Shown here piece after piece: positions 50,196-59,573 of a stretch of 64,000 nt of DNA (position 1 is its first letter; the number at the start of each line of letters is the position of its first letter). Made by a program: the position numbers and the translations under genes. The stretch covers positions 1,460,249-1,524,248 of the forward strand of contig NZ_CP156626.1 in assembly GCF_039852015.1 (NCBI RefSeq), in the 5' to 3' direction. The DNA is from Robbsia sp. KACC 23696 (GTDB lineage Bacteria; Pseudomonadota; Gammaproteobacteria; Burkholderiales; Burkholderiaceae). The notes below the pieces were generated by a model. The model ran no database searches. It was not told where the DNA came from and was given only the letters and a program-made list of their open reading frames with translations.

Positions 50196-51165
50196 TCCTC
50201 GGCTCGGCCGTCAGGCCCAGCCAATCACGCGCCACGAGGAACTCGCGTGTCAGGCGTTCCTCGGGCGATTGCGGCTCCGGCGTCCAGTTATAACGCCATT
50301 GGACGCGCGGCGGCATCGACATCAGGATCGACTCGGTGCGGCCCCCGCTTTGCAAGCCGAACAGCGTGCCGCGGTCGAATACCAGGTTGAATTCGACATA
50401 CCGGCCGCGCCGATACGCCTGAAAGTCGCGTTCGCGCTCGCCGTAAGGGAGCGCGGCGCGGCGCGCGAGAATGGGCTGGTAGGCCGGTAAAAACGCGTCG
50501 CCGACACTCCGCATCAGCGCGAAGCCGTCCGCAAACCCGAGTTCGGTCAGATCGTCATAGAAAATGCCGCCGATCCCGCGTGGTTCGTTCCGATGCTTCA
50601 GGAAGAAGTAGCTGTCGCACCACGCCTTGAATCGCGGATATAGATCGGCGCCAAACGGCGCCACCGCATCGTGACAGGTCTGGTGAAAATGCCGTGCGTC
50701 GTCTTCGAAGCCATAATACGGCGTCAGGTCCATGCCACCTCCGAACCAACAGGCGGCCGGCGGCGCGTCGGCCGGCGCATCGGGCTGACGGGCGATAAAG
50801 CACCGCACATTCAAATGCACGGTCGGGCAGTAGGGGTTGCGCGGGTGCATCACCAGCGACACGCCCAGCGCCTCGAAACCGCAGCCGGTCAATTCCGGAC
50901 GGTTCGCCGTCGCACTCGGCGGCAGCGACGTCCCACGCACATGCGAGAAACCGACGCCGCCGCGCTCGAACAGCGCGCCATCCTCGACGATGCGCGTGCA
51001 GCCGTCGCCTTGCAGCCGCTCCTCCGGCGCGCGCGTCCAGGCGTCGCGCGCGAAGGGACGGTCGTCCAGGGCGCCGAGCGTATCGGCGATCCGGTTTTGC
51101 AGATCGAGCAGATAGGCGCGCACCGCATCGGTGCGCCAGGTCTCGGAGGGGTGATCGTGTACCAA
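50167..51165 (-). CDS. hemF: Aerobic coproporphyrinogen III oxidase
   Basis: A 332-residue haem-synthesis enzyme that uses O2 to decarboxylate coproporphyrinogen III to protoporphyrinogen IX. Family blocks are present: [60 protein letters not shown] and [13 protein letters not shown] near the C-terminus. The likely start is TTG at 51165, since no ATG or GTG lies near the conserved N-terminus ([21 protein letters not shown]). This rare start may limit expression. It is 13 bases after purD and overlaps nadD. Confidence 0.95.
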   Translation of the reverse strand: MVHDHPSETWRTDAVRAYLLDLQNRIADTLGALDDRPFARDAWTRAPEERLQGDGCTRIVEDGALFERGGVGFSHVRGTSLPPSATANRPELTGCGFEALGVSLVMHPRNPYCPTVHLNVRCFIARQPDAPADAPPAACWFGGGMDLTPYYGFEDDARHFHQTCHDAVAPFGADLYPRFKAWCDSYFFLKHRNEPRGIGGIFYDDLTELGFADGFALMRSVGDAFLPAYQPILARRAALPYGERERDFQAYRRGRYVEFNLVFDRGTLFGLQSGGRTESILMSMPPRVQWRYNWTPEPQSPEERLTREFLVARDWLGLTAEPRNEAIDERAS

Positions 51166-51178
51166 GTAGGCAGCCTGC

Positions 51179-52486
51179 TTAGGACGATTGCTTGCGGTTC
51201 AAGGCACGATAACCGATGTCGCGGCGATACTGCATGCCGTCGAACGAGATCTGATTGATCACGTCATAGACTTCGGACTGGGCCCCGCGCACGGAATCGG
51301 ACAGACCGACCACGCAGAGGACGCGCCCGCCGGTGGTTTGCAACTTGCCGTTTTCCAGCGCGGTGGCCGCGTGGAACGTGACGGTGTCCGCCGTTTCGTC
51401 GGGAATGCCGCCGATCAGATCGCCCTTTTGCGGGCTGTCCGGATAGTGGCGAGCAGCCAGCACCACGCCCAGCGCGGTGCGGCGATCCCATTCGATTTCG
51501 GCGATGTTCAGTTGCCCGGCGATCGCCAACTCGAAGACCTTGGCGAAGTCGCCCTTGACGCGAGCCATGATCGGTTGCGTTTCCGGATCGCCCATGCGGC
51601 AGTTGAATTCGAGCGTTTTCGGATTGCCTTGCGCGTCGATCATCAGGCCGGCATACAAAAAGCCCGTATAGCGGATGCCGTCGGCTTCCATGCCACGCAC
51701 CGTCGGCAGGATGATTTCGCGCATCACGCGTGCATGCAGTTGCGGCGTGACGACCGGCGCGGGCGAATACGCGCCCATGCCGCCCGTGTTCGGGCCCTGG
51801 TCCGCGTCCAGCAGGCGCTTGTGGTCCTGGCTCGTCGCCATCGCCAGTACGTGCTTGCCATCGACCATGACGATGAAGCTGGCTTCCTCGCCGGCGAGGA
51901 ATTCCTCGATCACGACGCGCGCGCCGGCACTGCCCAGCTTGTTGTCGGCGAGCATCATGTCGACCGCGTCGTGCGCTTCATGCAGCGTCGTCGCGACCAC
52001 GACACCCTTGCCGGCAGCCAGGCCGTCGGCCTTGATGACGATGGGCGCGCCCTTGCTATCAAGATAGGCGTGCGCGGCCGCCGCGTCGGTGAACGTCTCA
52101 TAGTCGGCGGTCGGGATCGCGTGGCGCTTCATGAAGGCCTTCGCGAAATCCTTCGAACTCTCCAACTGCGCGGCTTCCTTCGTCGGTCCAAAGACCTTCA
52201 GGCCGCGTGCGCGGAACACGTTGACGATGCCGGCCGCCAACGGCGCTTCCGGACCGACCACGGTAAACGCGATCTGCTCGCGCTCGACGAAGTCCGCCAA
52301 CGCTTCCAGAGCGGCCGGCGTATAGCCGTCCTTCAACTCCGGCAGGTCGACGTTGCGCAGCCGGTCGTCCAGCGCCGTGCCGCCGTTACCCGGCGCGACA
52401 TGCACCATCTGGACGCGCGGCGATTGCGCGAGTCGCCATGCCAGCGCGTGTTCGCGGCCGCCGGAGCCGACTACCAATACATTCAT
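51179..52486 (-). CDS. purD: Phosphoribosylamine-glycine ligase
   Basis: A 435-residue ATP-grasp enzyme making GAR from phosphoribosylamine, glycine and ATP, step two of purine synthesis. [19 protein letters not shown] is the family start, [14 protein letters not shown] and [14 protein letters not shown] mark the ATP-grasp fold, and [13 protein letters not shown] carries the metal-binding residues. GGGGA precedes the ATG, so this start is preferred over one 21 bases upstream. The product feeds PurT, whose gene lies about 26 kb away in this window. It is second in the yebC-purD-hemF order. Confidence 0.97.
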   Translation of the reverse strand: MNVLVVGSGGREHALAWRLAQSPRVQMVHVAPGNGGTALDDRLRNVDLPELKDGYTPAALEALADFVEREQIAFTVVGPEAPLAAGIVNVFRARGLKVFGPTKEAAQLESSKDFAKAFMKRHAIPTADYETFTDAAAAHAYLDSKGAPIVIKADGLAAGKGVVVATTLHEAHDAVDMMLADNKLGSAGARVVIEEFLAGEEASFIVMVDGKHVLAMATSQDHKRLLDADQGPNTGGMGAYSPAPVVTPQLHARVMREIILPTVRGMEADGIRYTGFLYAGLMIDAQGNPKTLEFNCRMGDPETQPIMARVKGDFAKVFELAIAGQLNIAEIEWDRRTALGVVLAARHYPDSPQKGDLIGGIPDETADTVTFHAATALENGKLQTTGGRVLCVVGLSDSVRGAQSEVYDVINQISFDGMQYRRDIGYRALNRKQSS

Positions 52487-52529
52487 GCTATTTCCCCGAA
52501 TTACCATTACCGTCGGTGTCGAAGGCGTT

Positions 52530-53258
52530 TCACGCTTCCTCGATCACCGCATTCGTATAAACATTCTGGACGTCGTCCAGGTCCTCGATCACGTCGAGCA
52601 GCTTCTGCATCCGCACCCCTTCGTCCCCGGAGAGGGCGATGTCGTTGCCGGCCTTCATCGTGATTTCGGCCAATTCCGCCTTGAAACCCGCCGTTTCCAA
52701 TGCCGTCTTGACGTCGGAGTAGACGTCCGGATCGCACAATACTTCGATACTGCCGTCGTCGTTCGTCGTCACATCGTCCGCACCGGCTTCGAGCGCGGCT
52801 TCCATCAGCGCGTCCTCGGACGTGCCGGGTGCGAACAGGAATTGGCCGACCAATGTGAACAGGAAGGCCACCGAGCCTTCCACGCCCATATTGCCGCCGT
52901 ACTTCGAAAAGGCGTGGCGCACTTCGGCCACCGTACGGGTGCGATTGTCCGTCATCGTGTCGATGATGACCGCCGCGCCGCCGATGCCATAGCCTTCGTA
53001 GCGGATTTCTTCGTAATTCGCGCCGTCGGCCCCACCCACGCCGCGGTCGATCGCGCGTTTGATGTTGTCCTTCGGCATATTGGCGTCGGTCGCCTTGTCC
53101 ATCGCCAGGCGCAGACGCGGGTTACTGTCCGCATCGCCGCCGCCCATGCGCGCGGCAACCTGGATTTCCTTGATCAGACGCGTCCAGACCTTGCCTCGCT
53201 TCGCATCGGCCGCGGCCTTCTTATGCTTGATATTGGCCCATTTCGAATGTCCCGCCAT
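52530..53258 (-). CDS. YebC/PmpR-family protein (TACO1 family)
   Basis: A 242-residue protein beginning [22 protein letters not shown], the hallmark of the family. [12 protein letters not shown] and [13 protein letters not shown] follow, and the C-terminus ends with an acidic [20 protein letters not shown] helix. Members have been described both as DNA-binding regulators and, more recently, as ribosome-associated factors that relieve stalling; the sequence does not decide between these. The start was set at the conserved MAGHSKW. It heads the minus-strand cluster and diverges from upp across 239 bases. Confidence 0.95.
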   Translation of the reverse strand: MAGHSKWANIKHKKAAADAKRGKVWTRLIKEIQVAARMGGGDADSNPRLRLAMDKATDANMPKDNIKRAIDRGVGGADGANYEEIRYEGYGIGGAAVIIDTMTDNRTRTVAEVRHAFSKYGGNMGVEGSVAFLFTLVGQFLFAPGTSEDALMEAALEAGADDVTTNDDGSIEVLCDPDVYSDVKTALETAGFKAELAEITMKAGNDIALSGDEGVRMQKLLDVIEDLDDVQNVYTNAVIEEA

Positions 53259-53403
53259 GTCCGCAAGTTCCTCGCTCGTATCCGTATTCGTCAGCCGCAT
53301 TCCCTCGACGGTATGCGGCAAAGATCGCCATTTTACCGGTGGTTGAGCGCCTGCGGGTCGGTTTAGCGCGACAGAGGGCGCGCGGTGCCGGTCTCGGCTG
53401 CCG

Positions 53404-53409
53404 TATACT
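53404..53409 (+). promoter_or_regulatory. -10 element TATACT upstream of upp
   Basis: TATACT lies 88 bases before the upp ATG. There is no good -35 at standard spacing. Confidence 0.35.
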
Positions 53410-53497
53410 GCGACTCGACGCCGCGCGCGGCCCCGTCGTTTGGCGGGCGCGCGGCGGATTGCACCCGTCCGTTCGACCGATCCGAGATTTTCCCGCC

Positions 53498-54148
53498 ATG
53501 ACCACCGATCCGCGTTTTCCCGCGCTGCGCATCCTGAATCACCCGCTGATCCAGCACAAATTGACGCATATGCGCGACCGCAACACGTCGACGCGCACGT
53601 TTCGCGAACTGTTGCGCGAAATCACGTTGTTGATGGGCTATGAAATCACGCGCAACCTGGAATTGACCACGCGCGAGATCGAAACGCCGCTGACGCGCAT
53701 GGACGCGCCCGTCATCGCCGGTCGCAAGCTGGCCATCGTGCCGGTGCTGCGCGCGGGAGTGGGGATGTCGGACGGCCTGCTGGAGCTGGTGCCGTCGGCG
53801 CGGGTCGGGCATATCGGCGTCTACCGCGACGCGAACCAACGGCCGGTCGAGTATCTGGTCAAGCTGCCCGACGTCGAGGATCGGACCTTCATTCTCTGCG
53901 ATCCGATGGTGGCCACCGGCTATTCGGCCGCCTACGCCGTGGATGTCCTGAAAAAACGCGGCGTGCCCGCCTCGCGGATCCTGTTTCTTGCACTCGTCGC
54001 CGCTCCCGAGGGCGTTGCGGTTTTTGCACAACAACATCCCGACGTGCAGCTCTACGTCGCCTCGCTCGATGAAAAACTCGATGAACACGCGTATATCGTC
54101 CCGGGCCTGGGCGACGCGGGAGATCGCCTGTTCGGCACAAAGAATTAA
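53498..54148 (+). CDS. upp: Uracil phosphoribosyltransferase
   Basis: A 216-residue salvage enzyme that makes UMP from uracil and [24 protein letters not shown] and [15 protein letters not shown] are family segments; the PRPP-binding loop is the [12 protein letters not shown] stretch (usually CDPMLATGGSA), and the C-terminal [20 protein letters not shown] and [10 protein letters not shown] complete it. Length matches the family (208-216). In the PRPP loop the usual Gly-Gly is Gly-Tyr, seen in some betaproteobacteria. The start was set at MTTDPRFP. Confidence 0.96.
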   Translation: MTTDPRFPALRILNHPLIQHKLTHMRDRNTSTRTFRELLREITLLMGYEITRNLELTTREIETPLTRMDAPVIAGRKLAIVPVLRAGVGMSDGLLELVPSARVGHIGVYRDANQRPVEYLVKLPDVEDRTFILCDPMVATGYSAAYAVDVLKKRGVPASRILFLALVAAPEGVAVFAQQHPDVQLYVASLDEKLDEHAYIVPGLGDAGDRLFGTKN

Positions 54149-54270
54149 AGGGCGTGTCTCAATGCTTGATTCGTGATGGCCGATGCGGCGCCGGCAGCGG
54201 ATCGCACGAGCGGATTGTCGGGGGTGCGTGCTGATCGGGTGCACGATTTGCGACCCTTGGCCGATGTCTG

Positions 54271-54285
54271 ATTCGTGACACGAAT
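54271..54285. promoter_or_regulatory. Perfect 15-bp palindrome upstream of the DUF4126 gene
   Basis: ATTCGTGACACGAAT has 7-bp arms around a central A. TGATTCGTGA, its left half with flanks, also occurs about 105 bases earlier (near 54164), giving a full site and a half site. It lies about 57 bases before a TATAAT box and looks like a repressor or activator site. Confidence 0.4.
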
Positions 54286-54341
54286 GTGTTCGGCGGGACG
54301 AAAACGATCAGGGTTCTCCCGCGCCGATTCGGATGCGGGGC

Positions 54342-54347
54342 TATAAT
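54342..54347 (+). promoter_or_regulatory. -10 element TATAAT of the DUF4126/permease operon
   Basis: A perfect TATAAT about 68 bases before the DUF4126 ATG. No consensus -35 lies upstream at 16-18 bases, which fits an activator site nearby. Confidence 0.5.
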
Positions 54348-54414
54348 GAAATCGACAGGTCGGCGCCCTTGGCATCTTCTTCGATGCGGGTTTGCGTTCG
54401 ACACGGAGAACGCG

Positions 54415-55080
54415 ATGATCTTGGCTTACGCGCTGGCGGCGGCCCTGGCATGGTCCAGCGGCTTACGGCTTTATTTAGCCGTTTTTCTGGCAGGCCTCGC
54501 AGGCCGCAGCGGTTTGGTGGTGCTGCCCGGTGCCTTGCACGTGCTCAGCTCGCCCTGGATCATCGGGGCGGCGGTCATTCTGGCCACCGCCGAATTCATC
54601 GCAGACAAAATTTCGCCGCTCGATTCGCTTTGGGATGCGGTGCACACGTTCGTGCGCATTCCGGCAGGCGCGGCAATGGCCTGCGCGGCGTTCGGTCATG
54701 CCGAGACGTCGACGTTGATCGCCGCCGGCGCCTTGGGTGCGTCCTTGGCCGGCGCGTCGCATCTGACCAAGGCGGGTGTCCGCGCGATGATCAATTTGTC
54801 GCCGGTCCCGGTTTCGAACGGCGTGGCCTCGTGGTTTGAAGAATGCATTGTGGTGGGCGGCCTGACCGTGGCCTTGCTAGCGCCGGTGGTATTCCTCGCC
54901 TTGTTGTTCGCCTTCCTGATTCTGTCCGCATGGGTGCTTCCGCGTTTGTGGCGCGGTGTGCACCATGGTTATCACGCGATGTCGATGCGGATGGTGCCTG
55001 CCCGGATCCGTACGGACCGCGGCTACCGCGCGCCGTCCGGCGGTGACAACGATGCGGTGCGTCGCCGCTCCGGTGATTGA
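54415..55080 (+). CDS. DUF4126 integral membrane protein
   Basis: A 221-residue membrane protein with about five hydrophobic segments (MILAYALAAALAWSSGLRLY at the N-terminus). The DUF4126 landmarks are SGLRLYLAVFLAGL, LSSPWIIGAAVILATAEFIADKI, DSLWDAVHTFVRIPAGA and TKAGVRAMINLSPVPVSN. Function is unknown in all organisms I know of. The C-terminal 40 residues are charged and probably cytoplasmic. The ATG is preceded by GGAG at 7 bases. Its stop codon overlaps the start of the following permease gene (TGATG), so the two are translationally coupled. Confidence 0.85.
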   Translation: MILAYALAAALAWSSGLRLYLAVFLAGLAGRSGLVVLPGALHVLSSPWIIGAAVILATAEFIADKISPLDSLWDAVHTFVRIPAGAAMACAAFGHAETSTLIAAGALGASLAGASHLTKAGVRAMINLSPVPVSNGVASWFEECIVVGGLTVALLAPVVFLALLFAFLILSAWVLPRLWRGVHHGYHAMSMRMVPARIRTDRGYRAPSGGDNDAVRRRSGD

Positions 55081-57896
55081 TGCCGGATCGCGCTTCGCCC
55101 GCCACGCCGCCAGCCATTCCCGGATCGTCCGGACCGAACACTCCCGCTGATTCCGCGATTTCGCCACCCTCCGGTGGGGCATTTGCCGCCATGGCGCGCA
55201 AACCCCGCTTAGGGTGGCGTTTGCTTTTCCGAACTGCGCTGACGCTGTCGTTTCGCGATGCGCGGGCAGGGGAGTTGACCACGCTCTGGGTCGCCGTGGT
55301 GCTTGCCGTCGCCGCACTGACGAGCGTGGCTTTTGTCGCCGACCGCATGCACGCGGGCCTCGATCGGGAGGCACGGCAGATGTTGGGCGGCGATTTGCGC
55401 ATTCGTGCCGATCATCCGATCGATCCCGCGCTGCTGGCCGAGGCCCGCGTCCGCGGACTCCGGATCGCATCCACCGCGGAATTTCCCAGTATGGCGACCG
55501 GCCCGTCTGCGTCCGGGTCCGCGTCGGAAGCGATCGGCGCGGCCTCGATGTCGGCAGCGACGGAACCGATGGACCCAACGGCAGCGACGGAACCCCCGCC
55601 GTCGCGACTGGTCGCGGTGAAGTCGGTCTCGGAAAACTATCCCCTGCGCGGCACGGTCACCTTGGCTCCCGCGCCGAATGCGCCGGCCAGCGCCGATTAC
55701 GACGCCCAGCGCGGCCCCGCCGCGGGCACCGTCTGGGTCGATGCCCCGTTGCTCGACGCGTTGAATGCGAAGGTCGGTGGCGCGGTGCAATTGGGAACGC
55801 GTACGTTGCGAATCACCGCCGTGATCGTTCGGGAGCCGGACCGCGGCTTTTCCTTTATCAATTTCTCGCCGCGCGTGATGATGGCCGCGTCGGATCTGGC
55901 CAGTACCGGCTTGATCGGCAGGGGCAGTCGCGTCACCTATCGTGCGCTGCTCGCCGGGCCAGATCTCGCACAGGCCGATGCGTTCGGCGCGTGGGCGCGC
56001 CAGACGATCGATCGCGACGGCATCCGCGGCACCACGGTGGAAACCTTGCAGGCCGGTCAGCCGCAACTGCGGCAGACACTGGATCGCGCCGATCACTTCC
56101 TGCGCCTGGTCGCGCTGCTGACGTCCTTGTTGTGCGCGGTGGCGATCGCGCTGGCGGCGCAGCGGTTTGCGCGACGGCATGTCGATGGCTGCGCCGTGCT
56201 GCGCTGTCTGGGTGCGAGTGAGCGTCTGCTGCGCGGCGTCTTTCTGATCGAGCTGGCCGGGCTGGGATTGGCCGCGTCGGTCGTCGGCGGCCTGCTTGGT
56301 CTGGCCGGGCATGCGGTGTTGCTGCATTGGCTCGGCGGCCTGATCCGCGTGTCCTTGCCCTGGCCGTCGATGTGGCCTTTGCTGCAGGGCGTGGTGGCCG
56401 CGCTGGTGCTGTTGCTGGGTTTCGGTCTGCCGGCCCTGTATCCGCTGACGCGGGTGCCACCGGTGCGCGTGCTGCGACGCGATGGCGCGGGCCTCGCCGG
56501 CGTATTCGCATCCGACGCCGAGCGGGCGGCGGGTCAGTCTGGCTGGCGCGCGGCGTGGCATCGCGTGTATGCGCTGCGCGGCTATGCCATTGGCTTGCTT
56601 CTTTACGGCGGCCTGTTGATTTGGGCGGCAGGCGCGCTGCGGCTCGGCTTGATCGTCGCGGCCGGTTTTCTGATCGGTGTGGGCGGCTTTGCCCTCTGTG
56701 GGCGCGGGCTGCTTCGGCTATTGGCTGTCTGGGCGAGAAAGCCCGGGGCGCTCGGTTTCGGCTGGCGTTATGCAGTGGCATCGCTGGAGCGGCGCAGCGC
56801 GGCGAGCACGCTGCAAATCACGGCACTTGGCGTGGCATTGATGTGTCTGTTGCTGCTGTCGATGACGCGGAGCGACTTGATTGCCGGCTGGCGACAGTCG
56901 ACGCCGGCCGATGCGCCGAACCGATTCGTCATCGATATTCAGCCGGATCAGGCCGCCGAGGTGGCGCAACGTTTGACCGCGTCAGGCATCGCTGCCAGCC
57001 CGCCCGCGCCGATGATTCGTGGACGGCTGACCGCGCGTGACGGCAAACCGGTGTCACCCGATCAATTCGCGGACACACGCGTGAAGCGGCTCGTCGATCG
57101 GGAGTTCAATCTTTCCTATCGTATGACGCTGCCGGACGATAATCGGCTCGAGGCCGGGGCGTGGTACGGCCCGACCGGTTCGCCAAAACCGCAGATTTCG
57201 ATCGAAGCCGGGTTGGCGCGTGATCTGGGCATCCATCTGAACGATATGTTGACGTTCGATGTCGCCGGTCAATCCATCACGGCACCGGTCACGAGCATCC
57301 GGCGCCTGGATTGGGGCACGATGCAGGTGAACTTCTTCGTGCTGATGCCACCCGACGCGCTCCGCGATTTTCCGGCGACGTTCATCACCAGCTTTCATCT
57401 CCGTCCGGATCAGCAGTCGGCACTGGACGGTATGGTGCGGGCGATGCCCAGTCTGACGATCATCGACACGGCGGCGTTACTGGCGCAGATTCAGCGCATG
57501 CTGGACCAGGTGATCGCCGCCGTGCAGTTCCTGTTCTTGTTCACCTTGGCCGCCGGCGCCGTCGTTTTGTATGCCGCGCTTGCCGGGACACGCGACGAAC
57601 GCGCGCACGAGTCCGCTTTGCTGCGTGCCTTGGGCGCGTCGCGTCGTCAGGTGCAAGCGGTGCAATGGACGGAATTCGTCGTCGTCGGTGTCATGGCCGG
57701 CGCGATGGCGGCGATCGGGGCAGAGGCGGTGGGTTGGACGCTGGCCGTCCGCGTGTTCTCGTTCGCCTTTACGCTAAATCCGATGTTGCTGTTGACGGGA
57801 ATCGTCGCCGGGCTGGTGTGCGCGGTGGCCGGCGGCTGGTGGAGCTTGCGCTCGGTACTGCGCCGCCCGGTGCTGGTCACGCTGCGGGGCGGCTGA
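55080..57896 (+). CDS. FtsX-like ABC transporter permease (YbbP type)
   Basis: A 938-residue inner-membrane protein with two FtsX/MacB-type permease domains. Residues about 40-70 form the first membrane helix after LLFRTALTLSFRDARAGEL. A large periplasmic domain follows with RADHPIDPALLAEARVRG and INFSPRVMMAA, then helix clusters near 340-480 and again in the last 130 residues (AGAVVLYAALAGTRDERAHE, ALLRALGASRRQ). This is the plan of YbbP-like permeases, thought to handle lipid-like or hydrophobic substrates with the ATPase YbbA. No ATPase gene is adjacent. An Ala/Thr-rich insertion lies near 140-180. The start overlaps the DUF4126 stop. Confidence 0.88.
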   Translation: MPDRASPATPPAIPGSSGPNTPADSAISPPSGGAFAAMARKPRLGWRLLFRTALTLSFRDARAGELTTLWVAVVLAVAALTSVAFVADRMHAGLDREARQMLGGDLRIRADHPIDPALLAEARVRGLRIASTAEFPSMATGPSASGSASEAIGAASMSAATEPMDPTAATEPPPSRLVAVKSVSENYPLRGTVTLAPAPNAPASADYDAQRGPAAGTVWVDAPLLDALNAKVGGAVQLGTRTLRITAVIVREPDRGFSFINFSPRVMMAASDLASTGLIGRGSRVTYRALLAGPDLAQADAFGAWARQTIDRDGIRGTTVETLQAGQPQLRQTLDRADHFLRLVALLTSLLCAVAIALAAQRFARRHVDGCAVLRCLGASERLLRGVFLIELAGLGLAASVVGGLLGLAGHAVLLHWLGGLIRVSLPWPSMWPLLQGVVAALVLLLGFGLPALYPLTRVPPVRVLRRDGAGLAGVFASDAERAAGQSGWRAAWHRVYALRGYAIGLLLYGGLLIWAAGALRLGLIVAAGFLIGVGGFALCGRGLLRLLAVWARKPGALGFGWRYAVASLERRSAASTLQITALGVALMCLLLLSMTRSDLIAGWRQSTPADAPNRFVIDIQPDQAAEVAQRLTASGIAASPPAPMIRGRLTARDGKPVSPDQFADTRVKRLVDREFNLSYRMTLPDDNRLEAGAWYGPTGSPKPQISIEAGLARDLGIHLNDMLTFDVAGQSITAPVTSIRRLDWGTMQVNFFVLMPPDALRDFPATFITSFHLRPDQQSALDGMVRAMPSLTIIDTAALLAQIQRMLDQVIAAVQFLFLFTLAAGAVVLYAALAGTRDERAHESALLRALGASRRQVQAVQWTEFVVVGVMAGAMAAIGAEAVGWTLAVRVFSFAFTLNPMLLLTGIVAGLVCAVAGGWWSLRSVLRRPVLVTLRGG

Positions 57897-57937
57897 GCCG
57901 CGGCATCGGGCGGCGGGACGATCCGGCCGTCAGACCG

Positions 57938-58522
57938 TCAGACCGCCTCGCGGCCGTTGGCCCATTTGTCGAGTGTGACCCGGCCCCGGCTGCGCAAGGT
58001 GTCGAGCAGTGCAACCGGATCGCGGTCCGATTGCAGCAGGTCCAGATACGCCGAGCGAATAAAGCCTTCCTTGGCGGTGTGTTGCATCATCGCGATCAAG
58101 GGATCGTAGAAGCCTTCGATGTTCAGCAGTCCGATCGGCTTGTCGTGATAACCGAGCTGGGCCCAGGTGAAGACCTCGAACAACTCTTCGAGCGTTCCGC
58201 CGCCGCCTGGCATCGCGATGAACCCCTCCGCCATATCGGCCATCTGCTTCTTGCGGACATGCATGTCCGGCACGACATGCAGCTCGGTCAATGCCGTGTG
58301 CGCGACTTCCTTGTCCACCAATAACTGCGGAATGATGCCGACGGCCTTGCCGCCCGCCGCCAGTACCGCATCGGCGACGGTCCCCATCAGACCCACGCGG
58401 CCACCGCCATAAATCAAAGTGATCTCGCGCTCGGCCAGCGCCTTGCCCAGCGCCGCAGCGCCGACTTTGTATTCAGGACGCGTGCCGTAGGACGATCCGC
58501 AATAAACACATACTGATTGCAT
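57938..58522 (-). CDS. LOG-family cytokinin riboside 5'-monophosphate phosphoribohydrolase
   Basis: A 194-residue Rossmann-like enzyme of the Lonely Guy family. The start MQSVCVYCGSSYG, then YGGGRVGLMG and the nucleotide-binding MPGGGGTLEELFEVFTWAQLG, are all diagnostic. Family members remove ribose 5-phosphate from AMP or from cytokinin nucleotides. Bacterial copies are widespread and need not mean plant hormone production. Start taken at the conserved MQSVCVYCG. It ends 41 bases after the permease gene, which converges on it. Confidence 0.93.
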   Translation of the reverse strand: MQSVCVYCGSSYGTRPEYKVGAAALGKALAEREITLIYGGGRVGLMGTVADAVLAAGGKAVGIIPQLLVDKEVAHTALTELHVVPDMHVRKKQMADMAEGFIAMPGGGGTLEELFEVFTWAQLGYHDKPIGLLNIEGFYDPLIAMMQHTAKEGFIRSAYLDLLQSDRDPVALLDTLRSRGRVTLDKWANGREAV

Positions 58523-58577
58523 TATCAATAAACCGCGAAACGTAAAAGGGAGGAGAGAAAGCGTACTGCGGTAAAGG

Positions 58578-59429
58578 TCAGGCGCCGGCGTGGGCGCTGC
58601 GTCCGGCCGCATCGCGGGCGTCGGCGCCAAACAGCGCCGGCGTTGCGGCGTCGTCGGGCGCCTGTCGCACCAGTTCGTCGAACATCTGCCGCGATTTTCC
58701 GCGCAGATAGGGCGCCAGAATCGACAGAATCTGTCGGCTTACGCGCCGGAGATCCTTGCCGATTGCCTGCTGATCATTGTACTGCCGCGGATTCATAACG
58801 AATTGGTAGGACAACCAATACGTCGCGATGATGCCAATATTCGTTGCTATCTGGTCGATCTCGGGCGGCGACGCCTCCATTTCGCCATCGCTGACAAGCT
58901 GCTCGCAGAGTTGCTGGGCGAAGCGCACCTTGCGTTCGACGATTTCCTTGAAATGCTTCTCGAGCTTGCGATTGCGCGCCAGCAGATCGTTCAGATCGCG
59001 ATAGAAAAACCGGTAGGTCCAGAGGAAGTCGGCCATCTGCTCCAAATAGCGCCATACCTCGGCGATGGTCGGACGGTCGCGCGGCCCCTGCGTCTCATCG
59101 CGCGGCGCTTCGCCGACGCGCACCGCAACCGGCGCCCCGATATGCGATGCCGGCGAGGCGGACGCGGACGTGCTCTGCGCTGCCGGCGTGCCGGGCTGCC
59201 GGGGTGCGAGGAACTGCATCCGGGTATCGAGCTCTTTTTCGAATTGCCGAAAAATGCTCTCGATGATGTCGTCCTTGTTGCGGAAATGGTAGTACAGATT
59301 GCCTGGACTGATTTCCATTTCCTCGGCGATCGTCGTCGTCGTGACGTTCGGCTCGCCGATGTCGTTGAACAGCTTCAACGACAGCTCGAGGATGCGCTCG
59401 CGGGTACGTCGTGGCGGTTTGGCTTCCAT
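58578..59429 (-). CDS. TetR-family transcriptional regulator
   Basis: A 283-residue regulator. The N-terminal helix-turn-helix is clear: RERILELSLKLFNDIG, then VTTTTIAEEMEISPGNLYYH and FRNKDDIIESIF. An Ala/Pro/Ser-rich linker of about 50 residues separates it from a helical C-terminal domain (VWRYLEQMADFLWTYRFFYR, LLARNRKLEKHFKEIVERKV), which resembles the TetR_C group found next to fatty-acid and PHB genes in relatives. The ligand is unknown. The start at MEAKPPRRTR is the usual place; 54 bases of open frame upstream were ignored. It lies 55 bases upstream of the LOG gene, so it may control itself and that gene. Confidence 0.9.
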   Translation of the reverse strand: MEAKPPRRTRERILELSLKLFNDIGEPNVTTTTIAEEMEISPGNLYYHFRNKDDIIESIFRQFEKELDTRMQFLAPRQPGTPAAQSTSASASPASHIGAPVAVRVGEAPRDETQGPRDRPTIAEVWRYLEQMADFLWTYRFFYRDLNDLLARNRKLEKHFKEIVERKVRFAQQLCEQLVSDGEMEASPPEIDQIATNIGIIATYWLSYQFVMNPRQYNDQQAIGKDLRRVSRQILSILAPYLRGKSRQMFDELVRQAPDDAATPALFGADARDAAGRSAHAGA

Positions 59430-59573
59430 ATACAGCTCGATACAGTCGATGCGTCCGATTATACGCTTGGCGACTCGGTCCACTGTCCGTTTGACATGTC
59501 ATTTCAGAAGCGGGGCCGTCTTTTCGGCGGTCGTCCGATGGACCGACTTTGGCCCGCTTCCGGCGCGCGTGCA

